Below are positions 9,099 to 20,718 of a stretch of 64,000 nt of DNA, in pieces (position 1 is the stretch's first letter; the number at the start of each line of letters is the position of its first letter). Both the position numbers and the translations under genes were made by a program. The notes under the pieces are model-generated. The model was not told the origin of the DNA. It saw nothing but the letters and a program-made list of their open reading frames with translations, and did no database searches. Origin of the DNA: Sphingomonas zeae (GTDB lineage Bacteria > Pseudomonadota > Alphaproteobacteria > Sphingomonadales > Sphingomonadaceae); the NCBI RefSeq assembly GCF_014197135.1, contig NZ_JACIFA010000007.1:62001-126000 (forward strand), read 5' to 3'.

Positions 9099-9860
9099 AT
9101 GCAACGCCCGCAGCCCCAGATTATCCGCGTCATCGACCTGGAGACGACCGGACAGGCCCCACCCACCCATGGCGTCTGCGAGATCGGCTGGCAGGATGTG
9201 GCGCTGGGCAAGGACGGGCGCTGGGAGCTGGAGGGCGAAGGCGGCAGCATCCTGGTCAATCCAGGTCGACCCATCCCGCCGATCACCCAGGCGATCCACC
9301 ATATCCTGGACGAGCAGGTCGCCGACGCGCCCTGGTGGCATGACGTCGCGCGCCGCGTGCTCGACCCCTGGCCGCGCCGCTTGGCGCTGGCGGCGCACCG
9401 CGCGGATTTCGAGCAGCAATTCTGCACCCCCGCCATGACCCGGTCGGCCGACTGGATCTGCACCTGGAAATGCGCGCTGCGGCTCTGGCCCGACAGCCCC
9501 AGCTTTTCCAACCAGGTGCTGCGATACTGGCGCAAACCCGAGGGGCTGGAGCATGAGCGCGGCTTGCCCATCCACCGCGCCTTTCCCGACGCCTATGTGA
9601 CCGCGCATCACCTGCGCGATCAGCTGAACGAGGCGAGCCTGGCGCAGCTGCTGGAATGGTCGCGCAGCCCCGGCCTGCTGCCGCGCGTCCGCTATGGCCC
9701 CGATCGCGGCAAGGACTGGCGCGAGATCGACGAGGACTCGCTGATCGGCTTCCTCGGCGACCGCGACCCCGATGTCCGCTTCACCGCCGAGACCGAGATG
9801 GCCAGGCGGCGGGGCGGCGGGCATGTCGGCCGCCCCAGCCCGCAGGAACTTCTGCTTTAA
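9099..9860 (+). CDS. DEDD-family 3'-5' exonuclease (exodeoxyribonuclease X-like)
   Basis: 253 residues from the ATG at 9099 (GAGGCG just upstream). The N-terminal VIDLETTGQ gives the first Asp-Glu pair of the RNase T/DnaQ fold. AAHRADFEQQF supplies the second acidic motif, and HRAFPDAYVTAHHL the terminal H-x4-D motif. The C-terminal third (about 180-253, with RYGPDRGKDWREI) resembles the extra segment of exodeoxyribonuclease X homologues. It probably acts in DNA repair or proofreading. It follows folP by 50 bp. Confidence 0.8.
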   Translation: MQRPQPQIIRVIDLETTGQAPPTHGVCEIGWQDVALGKDGRWELEGEGGSILVNPGRPIPPITQAIHHILDEQVADAPWWHDVARRVLDPWPRRLALAAHRADFEQQFCTPAMTRSADWICTWKCALRLWPDSPSFSNQVLRYWRKPEGLEHERGLPIHRAFPDAYVTAHHLRDQLNEASLAQLLEWSRSPGLLPRVRYGPDRGKDWREIDEDSLIGFLGDRDPDVRFTAETEMARRRGGGHVGRPSPQELLL

Positions 9861-9861
9861 T

Positions 9862-9880
9862 CGTCATGATAACCATGACG
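9862..9880. promoter_or_regulatory. Inverted repeat ahead of signalling operon
   Basis: CGTCATG-ATAAC-CATGACG, perfect 7-bp arms directly after the exonuclease stop codon and about 45 bp before the CHASE3 kinase gene. There is no T-run, so an operator is more likely than a terminator. The cognate regulator is unknown. Confidence 0.4.
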
Positions 9881-9925
9881 TAACCGCTCTGGCGTCGTCG
9901 CTTCTCCTTCGATAAGGCATGATCC

Positions 9926-11425
9926 ATGCAAGGGTTGGCTCGTACGCCTTTTGGCGGGATACCCGTCGGTCGGGTCCTGATCGCTGCCATGGCGACGGGC
10001 TTTCTGGCGTTGCTCGCGGCGGCAGTGGCGGCCGGCTATGCCATCCGTCAGGAAAACCGGCACAGCGACTGGGTCATCCATACCTATCACGTCGAAACCG
10101 TTCTGATCGAAGCGCGGCGGCTGGTCGAGCAGAAGGAGACGGCGCGCCGGGGCTATATGCTGGCGGGGACGCCAGCCTTTCTCGACAGTTTCGAGCGCGC
10201 CCACGCCGCGCTGGTCCCGCAGATCGTCGAACTCCGCCGGCTGACCGCCGACAATGTGCACCAGCGCGCGCCGCTGGCCATGGTCGTCCGGCGACTGGCC
10301 GAACTCGATGCCGCGCAGCGCGCGACCAACGAACTGGTTCGGCAGGGACGCGGAGCAGAGGCGCTGCGCCTGTTCCACGCGGACAGCGGGCTGCTGCGGA
10401 TGCAGAAGCTGCGCGCCGTCTTCGACCTCATGGCGCGCGAGGAACGCCGCCTGCTGGCGCTGCGCGATGCCGAACAGACCGCCAGCCGCCACCGTTTCTC
10501 GATCGTGGCGGCAGTTTCGATCCTGTTGTTCCTTCTGGTATCGATTCTCTCGTTCCTGACCGTGCGCCGCTATACCCGCGACCTTCAGCGTTCGCGCGTG
10601 GCGCTGGCCGACCTCAACGCGACGCTGGAGGAACAGGTCAAGGAACGCACCGCCGATCTGGCGCTGGCGAATGAGGAAATCCAGCGCTTCGCCTATATCG
10701 TCAGCCACGATCTACGTTCGCCGCTGGTCAACGTCATGGGCTTCACCGCCGAGCTGTCGGCCGCGACCGGGCCGCTGGCCGAACTGATCGACCGCGCCGA
10801 GGCGGAGGCGCCGCATATCGTGACCGAGGAAGCCCGTCTTGCCGCGCGGGAGGATCTGCCCGAGGCGATCGGCTTCATCCGCACCTCGACCGCCAAGATG
10901 GACCGGCTCATCAACGCCATCCTGAAGCTGAGCCGCGAGGGGCGGCGGGTTCTTGCGCCCGAAATGATCGCGCTGGACCAGCTGGTCGAACAGATCACCG
11001 ATTCGATCCGCCACGTCATCGACGATCGTGGCGTCACCGTCACCATCGAGCGTCCCATGCCGGTCGTCGTCAGCGACCGGATCGCGCTGGAACAGATTCT
11101 TTCCAACCTGATCGAGAACGCCACCAAATATCGCCATCCCGCGCGCGCCGCCGAGGTGCACGTCTCCGCGCAGGCGACGCCCGGCCGGGTGATCGTGGCG
11201 GTGCGCGACAATGGCCGCGGTATCGATCCGCGCGACCATCAGCGCGTTTTCGACCTGTTCCGCCGGTCGGGGCAGCAGGACCAGCCGGGCGAAGGCATCG
11301 GCCTCGCCCATGTCCGCGCCCTCGCCTATCGTCTGGGCGGCACGATTTCCGTCGAATCCCAACTGGGTGAGGGCGCAACCTTCTTCCTGTCGCTACCCCC
11401 CACCCTTGCCATCGAAAGTGCTTGA
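9926..11425 (+). CDS. Membrane histidine kinase with CHASE3 sensor
   Basis: 499 residues. A TM helix (about 17-38) is followed by a periplasmic helical CHASE3-type domain (about 40-190, with RRLVEQKETARRGYMLAG), a second TM helix (about 193-213), a coiled linker, then HisKA with the phospho-His in FAYIVSHDLRSPLVNVMGF (about residue 259) and a HATPase_c domain (N box ENATKYRH, G box DNGRGID, F/G2 GEGIGLAHV). It probably senses an extracellular or membrane cue. It heads a three-gene operon; the next gene starts directly at its stop codon. Confidence 0.9.
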   Translation: MQGLARTPFGGIPVGRVLIAAMATGFLALLAAAVAAGYAIRQENRHSDWVIHTYHVETVLIEARRLVEQKETARRGYMLAGTPAFLDSFERAHAALVPQIVELRRLTADNVHQRAPLAMVVRRLAELDAAQRATNELVRQGRGAEALRLFHADSGLLRMQKLRAVFDLMAREERRLLALRDAEQTASRHRFSIVAAVSILLFLLVSILSFLTVRRYTRDLQRSRVALADLNATLEEQVKERTADLALANEEIQRFAYIVSHDLRSPLVNVMGFTAELSAATGPLAELIDRAEAEAPHIVTEEARLAAREDLPEAIGFIRTSTAKMDRLINAILKLSREGRRVLAPEMIALDQLVEQITDSIRHVIDDRGVTVTIERPMPVVVSDRIALEQILSNLIENATKYRHPARAAEVHVSAQATPGRVIVAVRDNGRGIDPRDHQRVFDLFRRSGQQDQPGEGIGLAHVRALAYRLGGTISVESQLGEGATFFLSLPPTLAIESA

Positions 11426-11869
11426 ATGAACGACCATCGCTCCGTTGGCATCGTCATGATCGAGGATGACGAGGGCCATGCCCGCCTGATCGAGAAGAAT
11501 ATCCGCCGGGCGGGCATCCTGAACGACATCCGCCACTTCACCGACGGCACGACCGCGCTCGACTATCTGTTCAACGCGCCCGACGGTCCGGCCAAGAGCG
11601 GCCCGGCGATGGTCCTGCTCGACCTGAACCTGCCCGACATGAGCGGCACCGACATCCTGGCGAAGATCAAGGACGAGAGCAGCCCGCTGCGCCGCGCGCC
11701 GGTCGTCGTGCTGACCACCACCGACGACAAGGTGGAGATCCAGCGCTGCTACGATCTGGGCTGCAACGTCTACATCACCAAGCCGGTGAATTACGAAAAT
11801 TTCGCCCAGGCGATCCGCCAGCTCGGCCTGTTCCTGTCGGTGATCCAGGTGCCCGAGGTCGAGGGCTGA
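11426..11869 (+). CDS. Single-domain response regulator (Rcp1-like)
   Basis: 147 residues, only a receiver domain of the Rcp1 type that accompanies phytochrome-like kinases. Motifs: IEDDEGHARLIEKN acidic pocket, phospho-Asp in VLLDLNLPDMSG, the TT(T)DD switch region, and KPVNYENF with the conserved Lys. It has no output domain, so it likely shuttles phosphate. It begins immediately after the kinase stop (TGA-ATG), so translation is probably coupled. Confidence 0.9.
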   Translation: MNDHRSVGIVMIEDDEGHARLIEKNIRRAGILNDIRHFTDGTTALDYLFNAPDGPAKSGPAMVLLDLNLPDMSGTDILAKIKDESSPLRRAPVVVLTTTDDKVEIQRCYDLGCNVYITKPVNYENFAQAIRQLGLFLSVIQVPEVEG

Positions 11870-11879
11870 ACGCCCCGCC

Positions 11880-12914
11880 ATGACGAGCGGCGCCGCCCCC
11901 CGCATCCTCTATATCGATGACGACGACGCGCTGCGGCGACTGGTGTCGCGCGCGCTGAGGCGGCACGGTTATGAGGTGGCATGCGCCGCCTCGGGGACCC
12001 AGGGTGTCGCAATGGCGGCGGATGGCGGGTTCGATCTGGTTGCGGTCGACCATTATATGCCCGGCATGGACGGGCTGGAGACGCTGGCTGCGATCACCGC
12101 GCTGCCGGAGTCGCCGCCTGTCGTCTATGTCACCGGGTCGGACGAGGGGCGTATCGCCGTCGCCGCGCTGAAGGCGGGAGCCGCCGATTATGTGGTGAAG
12201 ACGGTCGGCGAGGATTTCTTCGACCTGCTGTCCGCCACCTTTGCGCAGGTGCTCGACCGCGCGCGGCTGGAACGGGGCAAGGCCTCTGCAGAGGCCGAGT
12301 TGCGCGCCACCAACGCTCGTCTGGAGGCGATGCTGAGCGAGGTGAACCACCGTGTCGCCAACTCGCTGCAACTCGTCTCGGCAATGATCGGGTTGCAGAA
12401 GGGGGTGTTGACCGACACCCGCGCCCGCGATGCGCTGGAGGATACGCAGCGTCGCATCCGCGCCATCGCGCAGGTGCACCGCCGGCTCTACACCGCCAAT
12501 GACGTCGAGCAGGTCGACCTGCGCGACTATTTGGGCGCGCTGATCGAGGAACTGGGCGAAAGCTGGTCGAGCGACGCGCTGCCCCGCACCCTGACCCTGT
12601 CGGCCGAGCCGATCCGTGTAAAGACGGACCGTGCAGTGTCGATCGGGGTGATCGTTACCGAACTCGTGACCAATGCCTGCAAATATGCCTATCCCGATGG
12701 CGGTGGCGAGGTGCGGATTCTGGTGACGCGCGCCGACGAGCATTGCGTATTGGCGGTCGAGGATGACGGTTGCGGCATGGCGGCGGACCAGAAGCCGCAA
12801 GGCACCGGGCTGGGCGCAAAACTGATCCGGGCGATGGCGCAGAGCCTGCAGACCGCGGTGGAATATGATCCCGCGCATTCCGGGGTCCGGGCGGTGTTGC
12901 GGGTGCCGGTTTAG
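11880..12914 (+). CDS. Receiver-HisKA_2 hybrid histidine kinase (cytoplasmic)
   Basis: 344 residues: an N-terminal receiver (about 8-125, DDDD pocket, phospho-Asp in VAVDHYMPGMDG, Lys in YVVKTV), a HisKA_2 dimerisation domain with EVNHRVANSLQLVSAM (phospho-His about 156), and HATPase (VTELVTNACKYAYPDGG). It lacks transmembrane segments. The order receiver-then-kinase resembles PakF of the Sphingomonas general stress response, whose HisKA_2-class kinases feed PhyR; equivalence is inference. It lies 10 nt after the receiver gene, suggesting a relay from the CHASE3 kinase into this kinase. Confidence 0.88.
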   Translation: MTSGAAPRILYIDDDDALRRLVSRALRRHGYEVACAASGTQGVAMAADGGFDLVAVDHYMPGMDGLETLAAITALPESPPVVYVTGSDEGRIAVAALKAGAADYVVKTVGEDFFDLLSATFAQVLDRARLERGKASAEAELRATNARLEAMLSEVNHRVANSLQLVSAMIGLQKGVLTDTRARDALEDTQRRIRAIAQVHRRLYTANDVEQVDLRDYLGALIEELGESWSSDALPRTLTLSAEPIRVKTDRAVSIGVIVTELVTNACKYAYPDGGGEVRILVTRADEHCVLAVEDDGCGMAADQKPQGTGLGAKLIRAMAQSLQTAVEYDPAHSGVRAVLRVPV

Positions 12915-12933
12915 GATTTGCGGCTGCTAGCGA

Positions 12934-13004
12934 GGCGTGGCCTTCGACTTCGCTCAGGCTGAACGGGCCTCGGTACTGAACCCCGTTCAGCCGAAGGCCA
13001 CGCC
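12934..13004. repeat. Long imperfect hairpin, second repeat family
   Basis: Outer arms GGCGTGGCCTTCG / CGAAGGCCACGCC (13 bp) and inner arms GCTGAACGGG / CCCGTTCAGC (10 bp), with an 11-nt bulge on one side. It follows the signalling operon and lies before the convergent methyltransferase gene. The core TTCAG/CTGAACGG recurs in the palindrome at 33169-33191. Confidence 0.7.
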
Positions 13005-13024
13005 CTACCCTCAACTCTGGCCGC

Positions 13025-13046
13025 TCCCCTCCCGCAGGCGGGAGGG
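13025..13046. repeat. GC-rich hairpin CCCTCCCGC/GCGGGAGGG
   Basis: A perfect short hairpin in the gap between the convergent signalling operon and the methyltransferase gene. It resembles the G-rich hairpins of the dispersed repeats but lacks their second module. Possibly a shared transcript end. Confidence 0.45.
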
Positions 13047-13100
13047 GGATGGGGGAGGGCAAGATGTCTCACCGAGACTGCCCCCCGCCACCTTCCCCAA

Positions 13101-13850
13101 TCAAGGCTTGCGGAATTTATAAACGAACTGGTCCGTCCGCCCGCGAATGGCGGGATCGAACACATTCTTCGAATGATCGTCCTCAGCGTTACGCAGCACC
13201 TTGCTCTCGCCGACGAAGCGGAAGCCGACCGACTGGACCTGGCGCTTGACGGCATCCGGGTCGATCCGGTGCGTCGTATTGGTGTTGGCCAGCCCCTTGC
13301 CCACCGTGTCCGCATGATCGATGATGACATAGGTGCCGCCCGACTTGAGCAGCTTGAACACCGCCTGGTCGAAGGCGCGCAGCGCCGGTTCGCCCGCATT
13401 ATTGGCAACGTCATGATAATTCTGGACGGTCCAGAACAGGTCGACCGGCTTGTCGGAGGCGGGCAGGTTCACCGCCTGCACCTGCGCGGTTGCGTTGGGC
13501 AGCTTCCAGCCCTGGATCATGGGCAGCGACTTCTCGGCATATTTCTGCCCGGCGGCGGGCCAATAGGCATAGACATGCCCCTTGGGGCCGACGATGCCGG
13601 AGAAAATGCGGGTCCAATAGCCCTTGCCCGGCAGGTAATCGATCACCGTGTCGCCGGGCTTCACCCCGGAAAAGGCAAGGACCGCCGCCGCCTGGCGCCG
13701 TTCGTCGTCGCCCGCCTGGTCGGCGCGCGCCGGATCGGCCAGCGCGGCGGCGATAGCGGCGGGGACTTTCGCCGGAGCGGCAGGCTTTTGCTGCGCCACC
13801 GCGACGGTCGTGCCCGCCGCCAGCATCAGTCCCAGTGCGATCGCCTTCAT
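13101..13850 (-). CDS. Secreted class I methyltransferase-like protein
   Basis: 249 residues from the ATG at 13850, which has AAGGAGAGA about 8 nt upstream. A clear signal peptide (MKAIALGLMLAAGTTVAVAQ, cleavage after AVA) precedes a Rossmann-like domain with GDTVIDYLPGKGYWTRIF in the place of SAM motif I, and YVIIDHAD and a C-terminal RFVGESKVLRN block. Homologues are annotated as SAM-dependent methyltransferases. Export is odd, since SAM is cytosolic and the usual GxGxG is degenerate (LPGKGYW). Function unknown. Confidence 0.75.
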   Translation of the reverse strand: MKAIALGLMLAAGTTVAVAQQKPAAPAKVPAAIAAALADPARADQAGDDERRQAAAVLAFSGVKPGDTVIDYLPGKGYWTRIFSGIVGPKGHVYAYWPAAGQKYAEKSLPMIQGWKLPNATAQVQAVNLPASDKPVDLFWTVQNYHDVANNAGEPALRAFDQAVFKLLKSGGTYVIIDHADTVGKGLANTNTTHRIDPDAVKRQVQSVGFRFVGESKVLRNAEDDHSKNVFDPAIRGRTDQFVYKFRKP

Positions 13851-13897
13851 GCCTGCTCTCTCCTTGACCAATATTTCCCCGCGGGCGGGATGTTGGC

Positions 13898-17007
<3,110 letters not shown>

Positions 17008-17082
17008 CACCGAATTCACCCGCCGGACCGGGCCGTTCATGAACCTTATGCGTATGCCTGTGTACCCAATCGGTCGGGAGAT

Positions 17083-17475
17083 ATGCTTGTGATCGGCCAA
17101 TCCTTGATTCTTGCCACCGCGCTGCTCTCGCTGGGCGTCAGCCAGGCGTCGGCGCAATCGACTTCGGTGCGGCGCGACTATCCCAGTTGCAATCTGGCGC
17201 AGCAGCACCGCGTCCGCGGCCAGACCGGCGGCTCGATCCGCGACATCCGCCAGGCGCATATCTCGATGCGCGCCAATATCCTGGAGGCGGACATCGGCAA
17301 CGCCCGCAAGGCCCGCCGCCTGGCCCAGCCCCAAGCGCAAAAGTTGTGGCAGCGTGTCGAGCAGGTCCGCCGCGACACCGATGCGGCCGTGGCGAAACAA
17401 GGCTTCCTGAGCGCGGGCGAAGTCGCCAGTTATGACCGTGCCTTGGATATGGTAGCGACGGCAATTTGCCGCTGA
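17083..17475 (+). CDS. Small secreted protein of unknown function
   Basis: 130 residues with a signal peptide (LILATALLSLGVSQASAQ) and a mostly helical, Arg/Gln-rich mature part with two Cys (one near YPSCNL and one at the C-terminus, AICR) that could form a disulfide. A GTG three codons in has better spacing from the GGGAG at 17076-17080 than the first ATG. It ends 29 bp from the convergent recF stop. Family not recognised; likely periplasmic. Confidence 0.65.
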   Translation: MLVIGQSLILATALLSLGVSQASAQSTSVRRDYPSCNLAQQHRVRGQTGGSIRDIRQAHISMRANILEADIGNARKARRLAQPQAQKLWQRVEQVRRDTDAAVAKQGFLSAGEVASYDRALDMVATAICR

Positions 17476-17503
17476 TCGATGCCCTGGGTGGTGAGCGACG
17501 GGA

Positions 17504-18547
17504 TCAGAATTCTATCCGCGTCGCGTCCCCCGGTACGTCGGTGAACAACGCGGCCTCGGTTCCGGTCATCCAGACCTGGCCCCGGCCGGCGAGCCGCTCG
17601 AACAGCGCCGCGCGGCGTGCGGGGTCGAGATGCGCCGCCACCTCGTCGAGCAGCAGCACCGGCGGCACTCCGCGCTGTTCGGTGACGAGATCGGCATGGG
17701 CCAGCACGATGCCCAGCAACAATGCCTTTTGCTCGCCGGTCGAACACAGCGCCGCCGCCTGTCCCTTCGCCACATGGACCACGGACAGGTCGGCACGATG
17801 CGGCCCCACCAGCGTCCGCCCCGCCGCCGCATCGCGCCTGCGCCCCATGGCCAGCGCATGGGCGAACGCCGCCGGATCGACCGCCTCGCCCTCCAGGGCA
17901 AGCGCGGCGCGCGCGAACACGCTGTCGGGAGCCTCGGCGAGCCGCTGGTCGAGCGCCGCGACCGCCGCAACGCGGGCGGCATCGACCGCCACGCCATGCT
18001 CGACCATCCGCGCCTCCAGCGCGCTCAGCCAGTCGGGATCGACCGGGCCTTCGCTGGCCAACAGCCGGTTGCGCTCGCGCATGGCTGCTTCATAGCGGGT
18101 CGCGTGCATCCCGTGCGCCGGAGCGAGCGCCAGCACCAACCGGTCGAGAAATCGCCGCCGCTCGGACGCAGGCTCGACGAACAGCCGGTCCATCGCCGGG
18201 GTCAGCCACAGCACCGACAGCCAGTCGGCCAGCGCGTTGGCGCTCGCCCCCGCCCCCTGAACCCTGACCACGCGCCGCTCGGGCGCGGACGGCAGCGCGC
18301 CGGTCGCGATCTCGACATCACCGTCCAGCGTCGCGGCGACCCCGAACCCACCCTTGCCCTCCTGCCGCGCCATCGCCGACAGCGCCGCGCGGCGCAGCCC
18401 TCGGCCGGGGGCGAGTAGCGATACCGCCTCCAGGACGTTGGTTTTCCCCGCGCCATTCTGGCCGGTCAGCACGACGAACCCTGCGCTGGGGGTCAGCGTG
18501 AGGTCGGCATGATTGCGGAAATCGGTCAGGACAAGGCGGGTGAGCAT
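17504..18547 (-). CDS. recF: DNA replication and repair protein RecF
   Basis: 347 residues from the ATG at 18547 ([13 protein letters not shown]). Walker [10 protein letters not shown] near residue 30 sits after the typical FRNH segment. The ABC-type signature region ([19 protein letters not shown]) and Walker B with D-loop ([11 protein letters not shown]) are in the C-terminal half. It loads RecA at gaps. dnaN lies just upstream on the same strand, separated only by a complete repeat element. Confidence 0.95.
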   Translation of the reverse strand: MLTRLVLTDFRNHADLTLTPSAGFVVLTGQNGAGKTNVLEAVSLLAPGRGLRRAALSAMARQEGKGGFGVAATLDGDVEIATGALPSAPERRVVRVQGAGASANALADWLSVLWLTPAMDRLFVEPASERRRFLDRLVLALAPAHGMHATRYEAAMRERNRLLASEGPVDPDWLSALEARMVEHGVAVDAARVAAVAALDQRLAEAPDSVFARAALALEGEAVDPAAFAHALAMGRRRDAAAGRTLVGPHRADLSVVHVAKGQAAALCSTGEQKALLLGIVLAHADLVTEQRGVPPVLLLDEVAAHLDPARRAALFERLAGRGQVWMTGTEAALFTDVPGDATRIEF

Positions 18548-18565
18548 TATGACCGCCTTAGAACA

Positions 18566-18693
18566 TCCTCCCCGGCACGGGGAGGGGGACCACCGCAAAG
18601 CGGTGGTGGAGGGGGATCTCCGGACAGGTCATCCTGTGCCAAAGCCCCCTCCGTCAGGCTTTCAGCCTGCCACCTCCCCGTACCGGGGAGGAT
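18566..18693. repeat. Complete REP-like element, type A then inverted type B
   Basis: Four hairpins in the opposite orientation to the copy at 7848. It occupies the whole gap between the dnaN stop and the recF start, so any dnaN-recF transcript must pass through it. Confidence 0.85.
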
Positions 18694-18697
18694 TCAA

Positions 18698-19813
18698 TCA
18701 CACCCGCATCGGCATCAGCACGTAGAGCGCCGGCGCCTTGTCATTCTCGCGGATCAGGGTCGGCGCGGCGGCGTCGGCGAGATGGACCTCGACCAGGTCA
18801 CTGTCGATCTGGCCGAGAATGTCGAGCAGATAGCGGCTGTTGAAACCGATCTCGAAGCCCAGCGACGTGTATTCGCCCGGCACTTCTTCGGACGCGGTGC
18901 CGTTTTCGGGGCTTGTCACCGACAGGGTGATCCGGTCGCGGTCCAGCGCCATCTTCACCGCGCGGGTCTTTTCCGTCGCGATGGTCGACACGCGGTCGAC
19001 GCCCTGCATGAACGCCTTGGGGTCCAGCTTCAGGATCTTGTCGTTCGCGGTCGGGATGACGCGGCTATAGTCGGGGAAGGTGCCGTCGATCAGCTTGGAG
19101 GTCAGGATCGCCTGGCCCAGGTCGAAGCGGATCTTGGTGCCCGACAGCGACACGCCGACCGAGCCGTCCACCTCGTCGAGCAGCTTGCGCAGCTCGCCCA
19201 CGCACTTCCGCGGCACGATCACGTCGGGCATCCCCTCGGCGCCATTGGGGCGCTCGATGGTGACGCGCGCCAGACGGTGACCATCGGTGGCGGCGGCCTT
19301 CAGCACCGGCGCGCCGTTATCCTCGGCGACGTGCAGGAAGATGCCGTTGAGATAATAGCGGGTCTCTTCGGTCGAGATGGCGAAGCGCGTCTTGTCGATG
19401 ATCTGCTTGAGGAGTTCGACCGGCAGCTCGAACTGGGTCGGCAGCTCGCCCTCGGCAATGACGGGGAAGTCGTCGCGCGGCAGGGTGCCGAGCGAGAAGC
19501 GCGCGCGGCCCGCCACGATGGTCATGCGCCCCTCGGCCGCGGTCAGCTGGACCTGCGCGCCCTCGGGCAGCTTGCGCGCAATGTCGAACAGCGTGTGCGC
19601 CGACACGGTGGTCGATCCTGGCTGGTCGACGGCGGCGGCGACGCTGTCGTTGATCTGCAGGTCCAGGTCGGTCGCCATCATGCGCAGCTGGCCTTCGGCG
19701 GTGGCTTCCAGCAGCACGTTGGAGAGGATCGGAATCGTGTTCCGCCGCTCCACCACCGACTGGACATGGCTCAAACCCTTGAGCAGCGTTGCGCGTTCGA
19801 TCGTCGCCTTCAT
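18698..19813 (-). CDS. dnaN: DNA polymerase III beta sliding clamp
   Basis: 371 residues, the normal length, with three clamp domains and the characteristic start MKATIERATLLKGLSHVQSV and end (NDKAPALYVLMPMRV; the family ends in M-P-M-R-L/V). It encircles DNA and tethers polymerase III. dnaA is not adjacent here, unlike the classical dnaA-dnaN-recF-gyrB order. The ATG at 19813 has CAGGAAAT upstream. Confidence 0.97.
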   Translation of the reverse strand: MKATIERATLLKGLSHVQSVVERRNTIPILSNVLLEATAEGQLRMMATDLDLQINDSVAAAVDQPGSTTVSAHTLFDIARKLPEGAQVQLTAAEGRMTIVAGRARFSLGTLPRDDFPVIAEGELPTQFELPVELLKQIIDKTRFAISTEETRYYLNGIFLHVAEDNGAPVLKAAATDGHRLARVTIERPNGAEGMPDVIVPRKCVGELRKLLDEVDGSVGVSLSGTKIRFDLGQAILTSKLIDGTFPDYSRVIPTANDKILKLDPKAFMQGVDRVSTIATEKTRAVKMALDRDRITLSVTSPENGTASEEVPGEYTSLGFEIGFNSRYLLDILGQIDSDLVEVHLADAAAPTLIRENDKAPALYVLMPMRV

Positions 19814-19885
19814 TTCCTGATCCCCCGCCGGAACGACCGCATGGTCCCCGAGTCCGAATGATAAATGGCCTTGGTTCCTACCCGC

Positions 19886-19921
19886 TAAGAAGGGGCCGGA
19901 GCAAGGCTCCGACCCCTCTTA
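19886..19921 (-). terminator. Hairpin after outer-membrane barrel gene
   Basis: Arms TAAGAAGGGGCCGGAGC and GCTCCGACCCCTCTTA pair with one bulge and one wobble. It lies between the barrel gene stop and the dnaN start. No long T-run on either strand, so it is a structured transcript end rather than a textbook terminator. Confidence 0.55.
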
Positions 19922-19964
19922 CATTGGGAGTAAAACCACCGTTAATGTGGAAAAGAATCCCGAT

Positions 19965-20573
19965 TTAGAAGCGCAGGCCCAGACCCGCCATCAGCTGGTG
20001 ACGGTTCGGGTTGATGCCAACGCCGTCCAGCTCGTCATAGTGCGAATAGCGATATTCACCCTTTACGAAGGTGTTGGGGCTGATCGCATATTCGAGCCCT
20101 GCGCCCAGGCGATAGCCGCCGACTTCCTGCTCGTTGGACGTCGTGACACCCGCCGTGGTGTAGCGCGCATCGAACTTGGCGTTGGTGTAACCGCCCTTCA
20201 GATAGCCCATCGCGACCGGCGAAATGATATAGCCGACGCGCGCACCGGCATAGAGGTCGCGTCCCGCGCCCAGGCGGAACTCGTCGCCGGGCACGCGGAT
20301 GCCGTTGCTGCGCGTGTCCGAGCTGCTGCCCGAAATCTCGCCCTCGGCGCCCAGCACCACTGGGCCTGCCGGAATGTCGTAACCGATCGCGGCGCCATAG
20401 AGCACGCCGTCGCTCGAACTCTTGTCCTGACCCTGACGATCGTTGAGGCTGTCATAGCCGATCAGGCCCTCGACCCGGAAACCCGTGAAGGGCTGCGCGG
20501 TCTGCGCGGCGGCGGGGGCCGCAGCGGCGATGGCTGCCGAGGTCGCCAGGGCGGCGAGCATGAGCTTACGCAT
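19965..20573 (-). CDS. Outer-membrane beta-barrel protein (Omp25/31-like)
   Basis: 202 residues with a signal peptide (MRKLMLAALATSAAIAAAAPAAAQ) followed by alternating amphipathic strands and a C-terminal HQLMAGLGLRF ending in Phe, the usual signal for outer-membrane insertion. The repeated GYxxxxxxxxGA pattern fits an eight-stranded barrel of the Omp25/31 type common in alphaproteobacteria. Likely structural or immunity-type surface role; no substrate can be inferred. Confidence 0.85.
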   Translation of the reverse strand: MRKLMLAALATSAAIAAAAPAAAQTAQPFTGFRVEGLIGYDSLNDRQGQDKSSSDGVLYGAAIGYDIPAGPVVLGAEGEISGSSSDTRSNGIRVPGDEFRLGAGRDLYAGARVGYIISPVAMGYLKGGYTNAKFDARYTTAGVTTSNEQEVGGYRLGAGLEYAISPNTFVKGEYRYSHYDELDGVGINPNRHQLMAGLGLRF

Positions 20574-20718
20574 ACACTATACTCCATTACTGTACCGGCC
20601 GCCCTTACATTCGGCGGTTGCCGCACCAATGGCGCGAAAGCGCGGTCGTTGCATGAACCTCAGCTAAACAGGAAAAAGCGTTGCATAGACGCAACAGCCG
20701 CGACAGGGATGACGGGTC

